From assembly GCF_004121055.1 (NCBI RefSeq), contig NZ_PYAL01000005.1:372001-436000 (forward strand): a stretch of 64,000 nt of DNA, given 5' to 3'. The translations under genes and the position numbers were made by a program. The notes below the pieces were generated by a model. It was not told the origin of the DNA. It saw only the letters and a list, made by a program, of their open reading frames with translations, and ran no database searches. Positions 53,327 through 61,305 of the stretch are shown here, piece after piece (position 1 is the stretch's first letter; every line of letters starts with the position of its first letter). Source of the DNA: Achromobacter aloeverae (GTDB lineage Bacteria > Pseudomonadota > Gammaproteobacteria > Burkholderiales > Burkholderiaceae_B).

Positions 53327-55060
53327 TCAACGCGAGCCCGGGATTTTCCCGCGAATCTCGGCGGCTCGCAAAAAGTCGAAGTCCACGCCCTGGTCGGCCT
53401 GGGTCACGGACTGCAGGAACAGCTTGCGGTACCCGCGCGGCGCGCTGGGCGTTTCTTGCGGTTGTTCGGCGGCGCGGCGCGCCAGTTCGGCGTCGTCCAC
53501 CAGCAAGGCGAGCTCGCGGTTGGCCACGCTCAAGCGGATGCGGTCGCCGGTGCGCACATAGGCCAGCGGACCGCCGACGGCGGACTCGGGCGTCACATGC
53601 AGCACGATGGTGCCGGCCGCCGTGCCGCTCATGCGGCCGTCGGAAATGCGCACCATGTCCTTGATGCCGGCCTTGGCCAGCTTGCGCGGAATGGGCATGT
53701 AGCCTGCCTCGGGCATGCCCGGCGCACCCTTGGGACCGATCATCTTGAGCACCAGGATGTCCTCGGGCTGGACGTCGAGGTCGGGATCGTCGACGCGCTG
53801 CGCCAGGTCCTCGGCGTTCTCGAACACGACCGCGCGGCCCTCATGCTCCATCAGCGCCGGCGCCGCCGCCGATTGCTTGATGATGGCGCCGCCGGGCGCC
53901 AGGTTGCCCTTGAGCACGGCGATGCCGCCTTGCGGATAGATGGGCTGGGAGAAGGGCCGGATGACATCCTGCGCGAACGCCGCCGGGGCGGCGTCCAGTT
54001 CCTCGCCCAGCGTGCGGCCGGTCACGGTCAGCGCGTCCAGGTGCAGCAGCGGCCGCAACTCCCGCAGCAGGGCCTGCATGCCGCCTGCCTTGTGGAAATC
54101 TTCCATGTAGTGTTGGCCGGACGGCTTCAGGTCCACCAGCACGGGCGTTTCGCGGCTGAGCGCGTCGACGCGCGCCAGGTCGACCTCGAAACCCATGCGG
54201 CCGGCGATGGCGGTCAGGTGGATGATGCCGTTGGTCGACCCGCCGATGGACAGCAGCACGCGCAATGCGTTCTCGAAGGCCTTGGCCGTCATGATGCGGT
54301 CCGGCGTCAGCTTGCTGCGGGCCAGCTGCACGGCGGTGGTGCCGGTCACCTCCGCCACGCGCACGCGGTCGGCCGTCACCGCGGGCGCCGAGGCGCCGCC
54401 GGGCACCATCATGCCCAGTGCCTCGGTGATGCACGCCATGGTGCTGGCCGTGCCCATCACCGAGCAGGTGCCGACGCTGCCGACCAGGCGGTTGTTCACG
54501 TCGACGATTTCCTCGTCGTCGATCTCCTCGGCGCGGTACTTGCCCCAATAGCGGCGGCAATCGGTGCAGGCGCCGACGCGCTCGCCCCGATGCGAGCTGG
54601 TCAGCATCGAGCCGGTGACCAGCTCGATGGCGGGCACGTTGGCCGAGGCCGCGCCCATCAACTGCGCCGGCACCGTCTTGTCGCAGCCGCCTATCATCAC
54701 CACCGCGTCCATGGGCTGCGCCAGGATGGCTTCCTCGGTGTCCATGGACATCAGGTTGCGCAAGTACATGCTGGTCGGCGACGAAAAGCTTTCGTGGACC
54801 GAGATGGTGGGGAAATCCATAGGCAGGCCGCCGGCCATCAGCACCCCGCGCTTGACCGCCTCGATCAGTTGCGGGGCATTGCCATGACAGGGGTTGTAGG
54901 CGCTGCCCGTGTTGACGATGCCGATCACCGGCCGGTCCAGCGCATGGTCGGTATAGCCCGCGCCCTTGATGAAGGCCTTGCGCAGGAACAAGGAAAAACC
55001 GGCGTCGCCGTAGCTGGTCAGGCCTTTGCGCATGCCCTTGGGATCGTCTTGGTCGGTCAT
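53327..55060 (-). CDS. IlvD/Edd-family dehydratase (sugar-acid dehydratase type)
   Basis: A 577-residue [Fe-S]-dependent dehydratase. Cluster cysteines are in NTGSAYNPCHGNAP, MIGGCDKTVPAQL and GSVGTCSVMGTASTMA; the catalytic Ser region near the C-terminus reads VRISDGRMSGTAAGT. The pattern is closer to the arabonate/xylonate/gluconate dehydratases than to the branched-chain enzyme, and the associated GntR regulator and Bug binding protein also point to sugar-acid or related carboxylate catabolism. It diverges from the Bug gene, with palindromes in the 117-nt spacer. Confidence 0.92.
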   Translation of the reverse strand: MTDQDDPKGMRKGLTSYGDAGFSLFLRKAFIKGAGYTDHALDRPVIGIVNTGSAYNPCHGNAPQLIEAVKRGVLMAGGLPMDFPTISVHESFSSPTSMYLRNLMSMDTEEAILAQPMDAVVMIGGCDKTVPAQLMGAASANVPAIELVTGSMLTSSHRGERVGACTDCRRYWGKYRAEEIDDEEIVDVNNRLVGSVGTCSVMGTASTMACITEALGMMVPGGASAPAVTADRVRVAEVTGTTAVQLARSKLTPDRIMTAKAFENALRVLLSIGGSTNGIIHLTAIAGRMGFEVDLARVDALSRETPVLVDLKPSGQHYMEDFHKAGGMQALLRELRPLLHLDALTVTGRTLGEELDAAPAAFAQDVIRPFSQPIYPQGGIAVLKGNLAPGGAIIKQSAAAPALMEHEGRAVVFENAEDLAQRVDDPDLDVQPEDILVLKMIGPKGAPGMPEAGYMPIPRKLAKAGIKDMVRISDGRMSGTAAGTIVLHVTPESAVGGPLAYVRTGDRIRLSVANRELALLVDDAELARRAAEQPQETPSAPRGYRKLFLQSVTQADQGVDFDFLRAAEIRGKIPGSR

Positions 55061-55077
55061 CGCCGCGTCTCGTCAGA

Positions 55078-55090
55078 TTATTGATAATAA
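55078..55090. promoter_or_regulatory. AT-rich palindrome upstream of the IlvD/Edd gene
   Basis: TTATT-GAT-AATAA is a perfect inverted repeat 17 nt upstream of the dehydratase start, in an AT-rich island of a GC-rich genome. It may be an operator or part of the divergent promoters. Confidence 0.45.
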
Positions 55091-55093
55091 TGT

Positions 55094-55110
55094 TGACGAT
55101 AGTATCATCA
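55094..55110. promoter_or_regulatory. Candidate GntR operator between divergent dehydratase and Bug genes
   Basis: TGACGATA-G-TATCATCA is a near-perfect palindrome with one mismatched pair. Size and symmetry suit FCD-type GntR proteins, and such a regulator is encoded two genes away. Binding is inferred. Confidence 0.5.
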
Positions 55111-55177
55111 ACTTTCTATCATGGTCGCTCAAAAAATGCGTGCCTCACCAGGCGCGCGATAAAACGGAGACTAGACC

Positions 55178-56179
55178 ATGCGATCACACCGCGTACAGTT
55201 CCTGCGCGCCCTTGCTGCCGGGACTTTGGCGTTGGCCATCCCCCTGGCCGTACCCATGGCGGCGCAGGCCGCCGCGTATCCCGACAAACCCATACGCCTC
55301 ATCGTGCCCTATCCCCCGGGCGGCGCCACCGACGTGATAGGGCGCGTCGCCGCCCAGGCGCTGGGCCAGGAACTGCACCAATCCGTGGTGGTGGAGAACC
55401 GCGCGGGCGCCACCGGCAACATCGGCGCGGCGGCCGTTGCCGCGGCGCCTCCGGACGGCTATACGCTGCTGATGGGCGCCCTGACCAGCCACTCCATCAA
55501 CGCCGCCCTGTACGGCAGCAAGGTGCCTTACGACCTGCAGAAGAGCTTCGCGCCGGTCTCCATGCTGGGCCGCGTGCCGCTGGTTTTCGTGGTCAATCCC
55601 CAGGTGCCGGCCAAGAACCTGCAGGAGCTCATCGCGCTGGCCAAGTCCAAGCCGGGCCAGTTGACGTTCGCGTCGTCCGGGAACGGTTCCCCCCAGCACC
55701 TCGCCGGCGAGTTGTTCAAGGTGGCGGCCGGGGTCGACATGCTGCATGTTCCCTATCGCGGCAGCGGTCCCGCGATGACCGACCTGGTGGGCGGACAGGT
55801 ATTGACCATGATCGAGACCGCGCCCGCCGCGCAGCCGCAGATCAAGGCCGGCAACCTGCGCCCGCTGGCGGCCGCGTCGGCCAAGCGCATTCCCACCCTG
55901 CCCGACCTGCCCACGGCCTCGGAGGCTGGCCTGCAAGGCTTCGAGGTCAGCTCCATGTTCGGCATCCTGGCCCCGGCCGGCACGCCGCCGGCCGTGATCG
56001 ACACGCTCAATGGCGCCTTGAAGAAAGTGTTGTCCAGCGATGCGGTCAAGGCCCAGATGCTGGAGCAGGGCGTCATCGCCGAGTACGCCACGCCGCAGGG
56101 CACGGCAAAGGAGATCAAGGCTGAAATCGACAAATGGACCATGGTGATCCAGAAGGCGAACATCAAGCCCGAGCAGTAA
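55178..56179 (+). CDS. Bug-family tripartite tricarboxylate transporter receptor protein
   Basis: A 333-residue periplasmic binding protein with signal peptide (residues 1 to about 31, AAGTLALAIPLAVPMAAQA). YPDKPIRLIVPYPPGGATDV and RAGATGNIGAAAVAAAPPDGYTL are Bug signatures. CGGAGA 7 nt before the ATG supports the start. It is divergent from the IlvD/Edd dehydratase and shares a palindrome-containing promoter region with it, so it is probably the receptor for the acid degraded by that operon. No TctAB partner is present. Confidence 0.93.
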   Translation: MRSHRVQFLRALAAGTLALAIPLAVPMAAQAAAYPDKPIRLIVPYPPGGATDVIGRVAAQALGQELHQSVVVENRAGATGNIGAAAVAAAPPDGYTLLMGALTSHSINAALYGSKVPYDLQKSFAPVSMLGRVPLVFVVNPQVPAKNLQELIALAKSKPGQLTFASSGNGSPQHLAGELFKVAAGVDMLHVPYRGSGPAMTDLVGGQVLTMIETAPAAQPQIKAGNLRPLAAASAKRIPTLPDLPTASEAGLQGFEVSSMFGILAPAGTPPAVIDTLNGALKKVLSSDAVKAQMLEQGVIAEYATPQGTAKEIKAEIDKWTMVIQKANIKPEQ

Positions 56180-56203
56180 TCCCCGGCCTGGGGGATCCGG
56201 GTC

Positions 56204-56788
56204 TCAGCCCGCCGTCCCCAAGGTCAGCCGCAGTTGTTCTTCCATATGCGCCGTGGGCGGCACGCGCCAGCCGCTCTGCGCATAGCGCAGCCAGCGGCCC
56301 AGCACGAAGTGGGTGAGCAGGCTGGCGTGGGCGGCGATGTCGGCATCCGCGGGCAGGCCGCCGTCCTCGACGGCGGTGCGCAAGGCCTGCTTGATCGAGG
56401 CCTCGATGCGGTCGTTGATGTGATTGATGCGTTCCTGCAGGCGGTTGTCCTCGGTGACGAGGGCATCGCCGGTGAGCACGCGCGTCATGCCCTTGTTCTT
56501 CTCCGAAAAGGACAGCAGCATGCCGATCATGCCGCGCGCCTGTTGCACGCCGCTCGGTTCGGCGGCATTGATCTGGTTGACCAGCGTGAAGATGGTCGTC
56601 TCGATGAATTCGATCAGGCCCTCGAACATCTGGGCCTTGCTCGCGAAATGCCGATACAGCGCCGCTTCGGAAACCTGCATGCGGCCGGCCAGTGCGGCGG
56701 TGGTGATGCGCGCGGCGTGCGGTTGTTCCAGCATCTCGGCCAGCGTCTGCAGTATCTGCGTTTTTTTCTCGCCGGGTCTGCTTGCCAT
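56204..56788 (-). CDS. slmA: Nucleoid occlusion factor SlmA (TetR fold)
   Basis: SlmA binds chromosomal SBS sites and blocks FtsZ assembly over the nucleoid. The 194-residue protein has the HTH ITTAALAGRMQVSEAALYRHFASK near 28-51, then a TetR-like helical domain with MFEGLIEFIETTIFTLVNQI and LTGDALVTEDNRLQERIN, both characteristic of SlmA. Length agrees with E. coli SlmA (198). It is the last gene of the argB-HAD-slmA minus-strand set, 56 nt after the HAD gene, matching the order seen in related genomes. Confidence 0.93.
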   Translation of the reverse strand: MASRPGEKKTQILQTLAEMLEQPHAARITTAALAGRMQVSEAALYRHFASKAQMFEGLIEFIETTIFTLVNQINAAEPSGVQQARGMIGMLLSFSEKNKGMTRVLTGDALVTEDNRLQERINHINDRIEASIKQALRTAVEDGGLPADADIAAHASLLTHFVLGRWLRYAQSGWRVPPTAHMEEQLRLTLGTAG

Positions 56789-56844
56789 GGCTGTCGCCGC
56801 GTCGGACGCGGATAGTCAAAAGGTTGGGGGAGGAACCGGGGAAC

Positions 56845-57596
56845 CTATCGCAGGGGCCGCCGGCTCAGCAGCAGCTCGCTGACCGAGTTTACCCGCAAGT
56901 CCACGTAGGACGGCCGCTGCCGCAGGCCGCTTGCAAACGGGGTGCCGGGGTGGAACACATGGACCGTGCGCAGGCCGGCGCGGCGCGCACCCCGCAAATT
57001 GGCCAGCGTGTCCTCGACCAGCACGGTGTTGCGCGGCGCCGCGCCTTCGCGCGCCAGCACGTGGCGCAGCAGGGCGGGGGAGGGCTTGGGCCGGAAACCG
57101 CCGTGCCAGCGCGTGTGCTCGATGGACCAGAGGCTTTCGAACTGGCGCAGGACGCCCATGTGCCGCAGCACCGCGCGCGCATAGTGATAGGGCGCATTGG
57201 TCAGCAGTACCTTGCGGCCCGGAAGGCGACGCAGCTTGGCCGCCAGTCCGCTCTCGGAGCGGATCAAGGGCCTGACGTCGAAATCGTGGCTCATCCGCAG
57301 GAATTCGTCCGCGTCTATGCCATGGTGCTTCACCAGCCCGATGACGGTGGCGCCGTAGCGCTGCCAGTACTCCTTGCGCAGCGCGTTGGCGGTGGCCGTG
57401 TCCACGCCCAGGGCCTGCTCCACCGCGCGCGTCATCCCCGCGTCGATGCGCGGGAAGATGGCGTGCGAGGTGTTGTGCAGCGTGTTGTCGAGATCGAACA
57501 GCCAGAGGCGACCGGCGCCGGTGCCCGCGCCCGCCCCGACGCGGCGGGAACGCCGCAGGCGAGCGGCCGGCCGCAGCAGGTTGCGTCGTGCCAGCA

Positions 57597-57597
<1 letters not shown>
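56845..57597 (-). CDS. HAD-superfamily pyrimidine 5'-nucleotidase-like hydrolase
   Basis: A 250-residue phosphatase. HAD motif I is LWLFDLDNTLHNTSH near 31-45 (two catalytic Asp), motif II KVLLTNAPYHYARAVL, motif III lysine in GGFRPKPSPALLRHVL and motif IV VLVEDTLANLRGAR. The cap domain is C1-type. The subfamily is annotated as pyrimidine 5'-nucleotidase (SDT1/YjjG-like); the in vivo substrate is unsure. The first 28 residues are Arg/Ala/Gly-rich. ATG 57597 overlaps the argB stop by one base, so translation is coupled. Confidence 0.9.
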
Positions 57598-58508
<911 letters not shown>

Positions 58509-58531
58509 TTACCCTGGGAATAAAGGGAGAT

Positions 58532-58558
58532 GAAAAAAAGCCTGCGAGGGTGGCAGGC
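58532..58558 (-). terminator. Intrinsic terminator in the argB leader
   Basis: On the minus strand GCCTGC (58558-58553) pairs with GCAGGC (58545-58540) and is followed by seven T residues. It lies about 32 nt upstream of the argB ATG, downstream of the predicted promoter, so it could act as an attenuator or end a short RNA of about 70 nt. Confidence 0.7.
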
Positions 58559-58607
58559 CGTTTCCGCCGGCGGGCGACCGAGCGCCAGCCGACGAAGCAC
58601 AAGCGCG

Positions 58608-58636
58608 ATTGTAGTACCCGTCGGGGCTTATGCCAG
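58608..58636 (-). promoter_or_regulatory. Predicted sigma-70 promoter upstream of argB
   Basis: Minus strand CTGGCA (-35, 4 of 6 consensus bases) and TACAAT (-10, 5 of 6) are separated by exactly 17 nt. Transcription would start near 58601, upstream of the leader terminator and about 100 nt before argB. Confidence 0.55.
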
Positions 58637-58746
58637 CGCGCTATGTGAATATGGGATACAAATAAGTCCGCTTCATGTAGATTCGGCCCCCTGGGCACTG
58701 GCCCGGCGGCGCCGCGGGGCGTCGGCGGCCGCGGCGCCCGGCATTA

Positions 58747-58800
58747 CGGTCCGGCACTGCGGTCCGGCACCACGGTCCCGCACGACGGCCCGGTTCACTG
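58747..58800. repeat. Degenerate 13-bp tandem repeat upstream of the MetQ-like gene
   Basis: Units CGGTCCGGCACTG, CGGTCCGGCACCA and CGGTCCCGCACGA run head to tail at 58747-58785, followed by a longer decayed unit. The array ends about 40 nt before the start codon, within the 5' region of the MetQ-like gene. Confidence 0.65.
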
Positions 58801-58842
58801 CCCGGTTCGCTGGCCGGTATTACACCTAGGAGGAAACTGCTC

Positions 58843-59634
58843 ATGTTCAAGACATCCCTGCGTGCATTCGCCGCCCTGGCGGGCGCGCTCTTGCTGGCCG
58901 GCACCGCGCCGGCGGCGGACAAGCTGGTGATCGCGGCGACCCAGGTCCCGCACGCCGAAATCCTGGAATTCGTCAAGCCGACGCTGGCGCGCGAGGGCGT
59001 GGACCTGGACATCAAGGTGTTCAGCGACTACGTCCAGCCCAATCTGCAAACCGCCGACAAGCAGGTCGACGCCAATTTCTTCCAGCACAAGCCCTACCTG
59101 GATACCTTCAACAAGGATCGCGGGACCCACCTGGTGCCGGTGGCCGCGGTGCACGTCGAGCCCTTCGGCGCCTATTCCCGCAAGATCAAGAAGGTCGCCG
59201 ACCTGAAGGACGGCGCCACCGTGGCCATTCCCAACGACCCCTCCAACAGCGGCCGGGCCTTGCTGCTGCTGGCGAGGCAGGGCCTCATCACCCTCAAGGA
59301 CCCCTCCAATATCCAGGCGACTTCCCTGGACGTGGCCACCAATCCCAAGCACCTGAAGTTCCGCGAGCTGGAGGCGGCGATGCTGCCGCGCTCCCTGGAC
59401 GACGTGGACCTGGCGCTGATCAATACCAATTACGCCCTGGAGGCGGGGCTGGTGCCCACCCGCGACGCGCTGTTCATCGAAGGCGCCGATTCGCCCTACG
59501 CCAACCTGATCGTGGCGCGCGAGGACAACAAGGGCTCGCCGGCGCTGGCCAAGCTGGTGCAGGCCCTGCACACCCACGAGGTGAAGAAGTTCATCCTGGA
59601 AAAGTACAAGGGCGCGGTCGTTCCGGCATTCTGA
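58843..59634 (+). CDS. MetQ/NlpA-family substrate-binding protein, non-lipidated
   Basis: A 263-residue receptor of the methionine-type ABC importer family. Signal peptide LRAFAALAGALLLAGTAPAA is followed by LVIAATQVPHAEILEFVKP, KVFSDYVQPNLQTADKQVDANFFQHKPYLD and AIPNDPSNSGRALLLLARQG, all typical of MetQ. Most MetQ proteins are lipoproteins; here there is no cysteine at the cleavage site, so it should be a soluble periplasmic protein. No MetN or MetI gene is adjacent. AGGAGG 9 nt before the ATG is a strong ribosome-binding site. Confidence 0.92.
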   Translation: MFKTSLRAFAALAGALLLAGTAPAADKLVIAATQVPHAEILEFVKPTLAREGVDLDIKVFSDYVQPNLQTADKQVDANFFQHKPYLDTFNKDRGTHLVPVAAVHVEPFGAYSRKIKKVADLKDGATVAIPNDPSNSGRALLLLARQGLITLKDPSNIQATSLDVATNPKHLKFRELEAAMLPRSLDDVDLALINTNYALEAGLVPTRDALFIEGADSPYANLIVAREDNKGSPALAKLVQALHTHEVKKFILEKYKGAVVPAF

Positions 59635-59719
59635 TGGCGGAATGCGCGGGCGGGTTGGCCGGGGGCGCATCGCGCCGCGCCGGGGCCGCCGGCGCGGCCG
59701 AGACAGGCGGCTAAAAACA

Positions 59720-59741
59720 AAGCCCGGCACATGCCGGGCTT
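59720..59741 (-). terminator. Intrinsic terminator after the class II aldolase gene
   Basis: AAGCCCGGC-ACAT-GCCGGGCTT is a perfect 9-bp stem. On the minus strand it is followed by a T-rich TTGTTTTTAG, placing it 22 nt after the aldolase stop. It may also stop the convergent MetQ-like transcript. Confidence 0.85.
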
Positions 59742-59763
59742 GGTCTTTGCGCGCCGCCGGGCT

Positions 59764-60510
59764 TCAGCGCCGCGGCGGCGGCAGCATGCGCCGCAGCGCC
59801 TCGAAGAACAGGGTCGACTGCAGCCGTTCGCCGGCGGTCTGGTCAGCCACGAATTGCGCCATTTCGGGCGCGACGGGCTCCAGCGGCAGGCCGGTGGAGC
59901 GGGCCAGCACCTCGGCCTCGCAGGCGCGCTCGACGAAGTACAGGTCCTCGTAGGCATAGTCGATGCGCTCGCCGCAGACCACCACGCCGTGGTTGCCCAG
60001 GAACGCGATATCGGCGCCGTTCATGGCGCGCGCGATGCGCTCGCCCTCGGCCGGCGTGAGCGCCAGCCCGTTGTACTTGCCGTCCGTGGCGACGCGGCCG
60101 TGAAAGCGCATGGCCGACTGCGACAGCGTCGTATCCAGCATGCGCCGAGACGTCAGCGTGAGCGCCGTCGCATAGGGCATGTGGGTGTGCAGCACACAGG
60201 CCTTGCCGGCGATGCGGTGCACGGCCGCGTGGATGAACATGGCGGTGGTCTCGACTTCGTGATGGCCGGCCAGGCGCTTGCCGTCACCGTCCACCATGAC
60301 GATATCGTCGGCGTCGATCTCGCTCCAGTGCAAGCCGCGCGGGTTGATCAGGAAGCGGTCCGAACCATCGGGAATCACCACGCTGAAGTGATTGCAGACG
60401 CCTTCTTCCAGGCCATGATGCGCGGCCGCGCGCAGCGCCAGCGCCAGGTCGGCGCGCAGGGACAGGGTTTCGAGCGGGTGGGCGACGATATCGCGAGACA
60501 GGGTATCCAT
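59764..60510 (-). CDS. Class II aldolase/adducin-family protein
   Basis: A 248-residue zinc enzyme fold shared by fuculose- and ribulose-phosphate aldolases and related decarboxylases. NHFSVVIPDGSDRFLINPRGLHW near 37-59 and the metal-binding histidines in VLHTHMPYATAL (H-x-H) and FLGNHGVVVCG are present, as is an acidic residue in ADDIVMVDGDG. Its subfamily, without phosphate-binding partners nearby, is often labelled generically; the substrate is unknown. ATG 60510 gives the usual length; a longer frame exists without support. It diverges from the marR gene. Confidence 0.88.
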   Translation of the reverse strand: MDTLSRDIVAHPLETLSLRADLALALRAAAHHGLEEGVCNHFSVVIPDGSDRFLINPRGLHWSEIDADDIVMVDGDGKRLAGHHEVETTAMFIHAAVHRIAGKACVLHTHMPYATALTLTSRRMLDTTLSQSAMRFHGRVATDGKYNGLALTPAEGERIARAMNGADIAFLGNHGVVVCGERIDYAYEDLYFVERACEAEVLARSTGLPLEPVAPEMAQFVADQTAGERLQSTLFFEALRRMLPPPRR

Positions 60511-60634
60511 TGGGGGCCGAGGACAGGGAAAGAGGAGCGTGGAAACGCAGGCGTACCGGCGGCCTTGCCGCCTGGCCGCCCATTTAACCGCCAATCGCCG
60601 GCCGATGGAAGTTGGCCCGCCGGTACGGCAGGGA

Positions 60635-60654
60635 TATAATAACTAGCGTTACTA
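60635..60654 (+). promoter_or_regulatory. -10 box and MarR box upstream of marR
   Basis: TATAAT (60635-60640) overlaps the inverted repeat TAATAACTAGCGTTACTA (60637-60654), 36 nt before the MarR-type gene. The same half-site sequence recurs before the efflux gene at 61239-61256. Binding here would block the promoter and give autorepression. Confidence 0.75.
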
Positions 60655-60689
60655 CTTTGCTCCCCACCCACGCATCGCCGCCGCTTCCC

Positions 60690-61184
60690 ATGACGTCTTC
60701 TTTCGAGCCTTTCGAACAGGCCATGCGCGACCTGGCGCAGCGCCTGGCTTCGCGCCAGCAGTTGCGCGAATCGGTACTCAGCCGCCTGGTCCTGCATCTT
60801 GCCACAAGCATGGCCGACTATATGGACGAACCGTTGCGGGCGCACGGCTTGAACTCGACGCTGTGGACGTCCCTGGTGGTGATCTACGCGGCCGAAGGGC
60901 ACAGGCTCAAGCCTTCGGAACTTAGCGTTTTCATGAACTCGTCGCGCACCAACAGCACGCGGGTGGCCAAGGAGCTGGAACGCCAGGGCTTCGTCGAGCG
61001 CTTCGGCAGCGAGCAGGACCGGCGCCAGGTGTTCCTGCAACTGACGCCCAAGGCCCTGGATTTCGTGAAGGAGAACATGCCGCGCCGGCGTGCGCAGTTG
61101 AAGGAGATGTTCGAGCCGTTCGAGCCGGGCGAGATCGATGAACTGGAGCGCCTGCTGCGCAAGCTCCTGGCACGCTTCAGCTGA
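60690..61184 (+). CDS. MarR-family transcriptional repressor (EmrR/MprA-like)
   Basis: A 164-residue winged-helix regulator. The DNA-binding core LKPSELSVFMNSSRTNSTRVAKELE near 72-96 and the wing RFGSEQDRRQVFLQLTPKALDF are clear, flanked by dimerisation helices. MarR repressors of this type release DNA when they bind phenolic or lipophilic compounds and so induce an efflux pump. The next gene is a DHA2 exporter, and near-identical palindromes precede both genes. ATG 60690 is chosen for family fit; there is no strong Shine-Dalgarno. Confidence 0.92.
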   Translation: MTSSFEPFEQAMRDLAQRLASRQQLRESVLSRLVLHLATSMADYMDEPLRAHGLNSTLWTSLVVIYAAEGHRLKPSELSVFMNSSRTNSTRVAKELERQGFVERFGSEQDRRQVFLQLTPKALDFVKENMPRRRAQLKEMFEPFEPGEIDELERLLRKLLARFS

Positions 61185-61196
61185 CGGCATCCGGCG

Positions 61197-61230
61197 GGCG
61201 CCGCCCAGCGGCGCCAGGTCGGCTTTTTTT
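61197..61230 (+). terminator. Possible terminator after marR
   Basis: GGCGCCGC (61197-61204) and GCGGCGCC (61208-61215) form a perfect stem with a 3-nt loop. An eight-T run follows only after 8 nt (from about 61224), so termination may be partial. Confidence 0.5.
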
Positions 61231-61238
61231 TAGGCAAG

Positions 61239-61256
61239 TAATAACGCTAGTTATTA
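61239..61256 (+). promoter_or_regulatory. MarR box upstream of the efflux gene
   Basis: TAATAACGCTAGTTATTA has perfect 7-bp arms around GCTA, 50 nt before the exporter start. Its arms match those of the box before marR. This is the probable operator through which the MarR protein controls the pump. Confidence 0.8.
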
Positions 61257-61305
61257 ATTTGGCGGCCACCAATTTGGCAGTCGTCCTACTCGCAGTGATT
61301 TCTCC

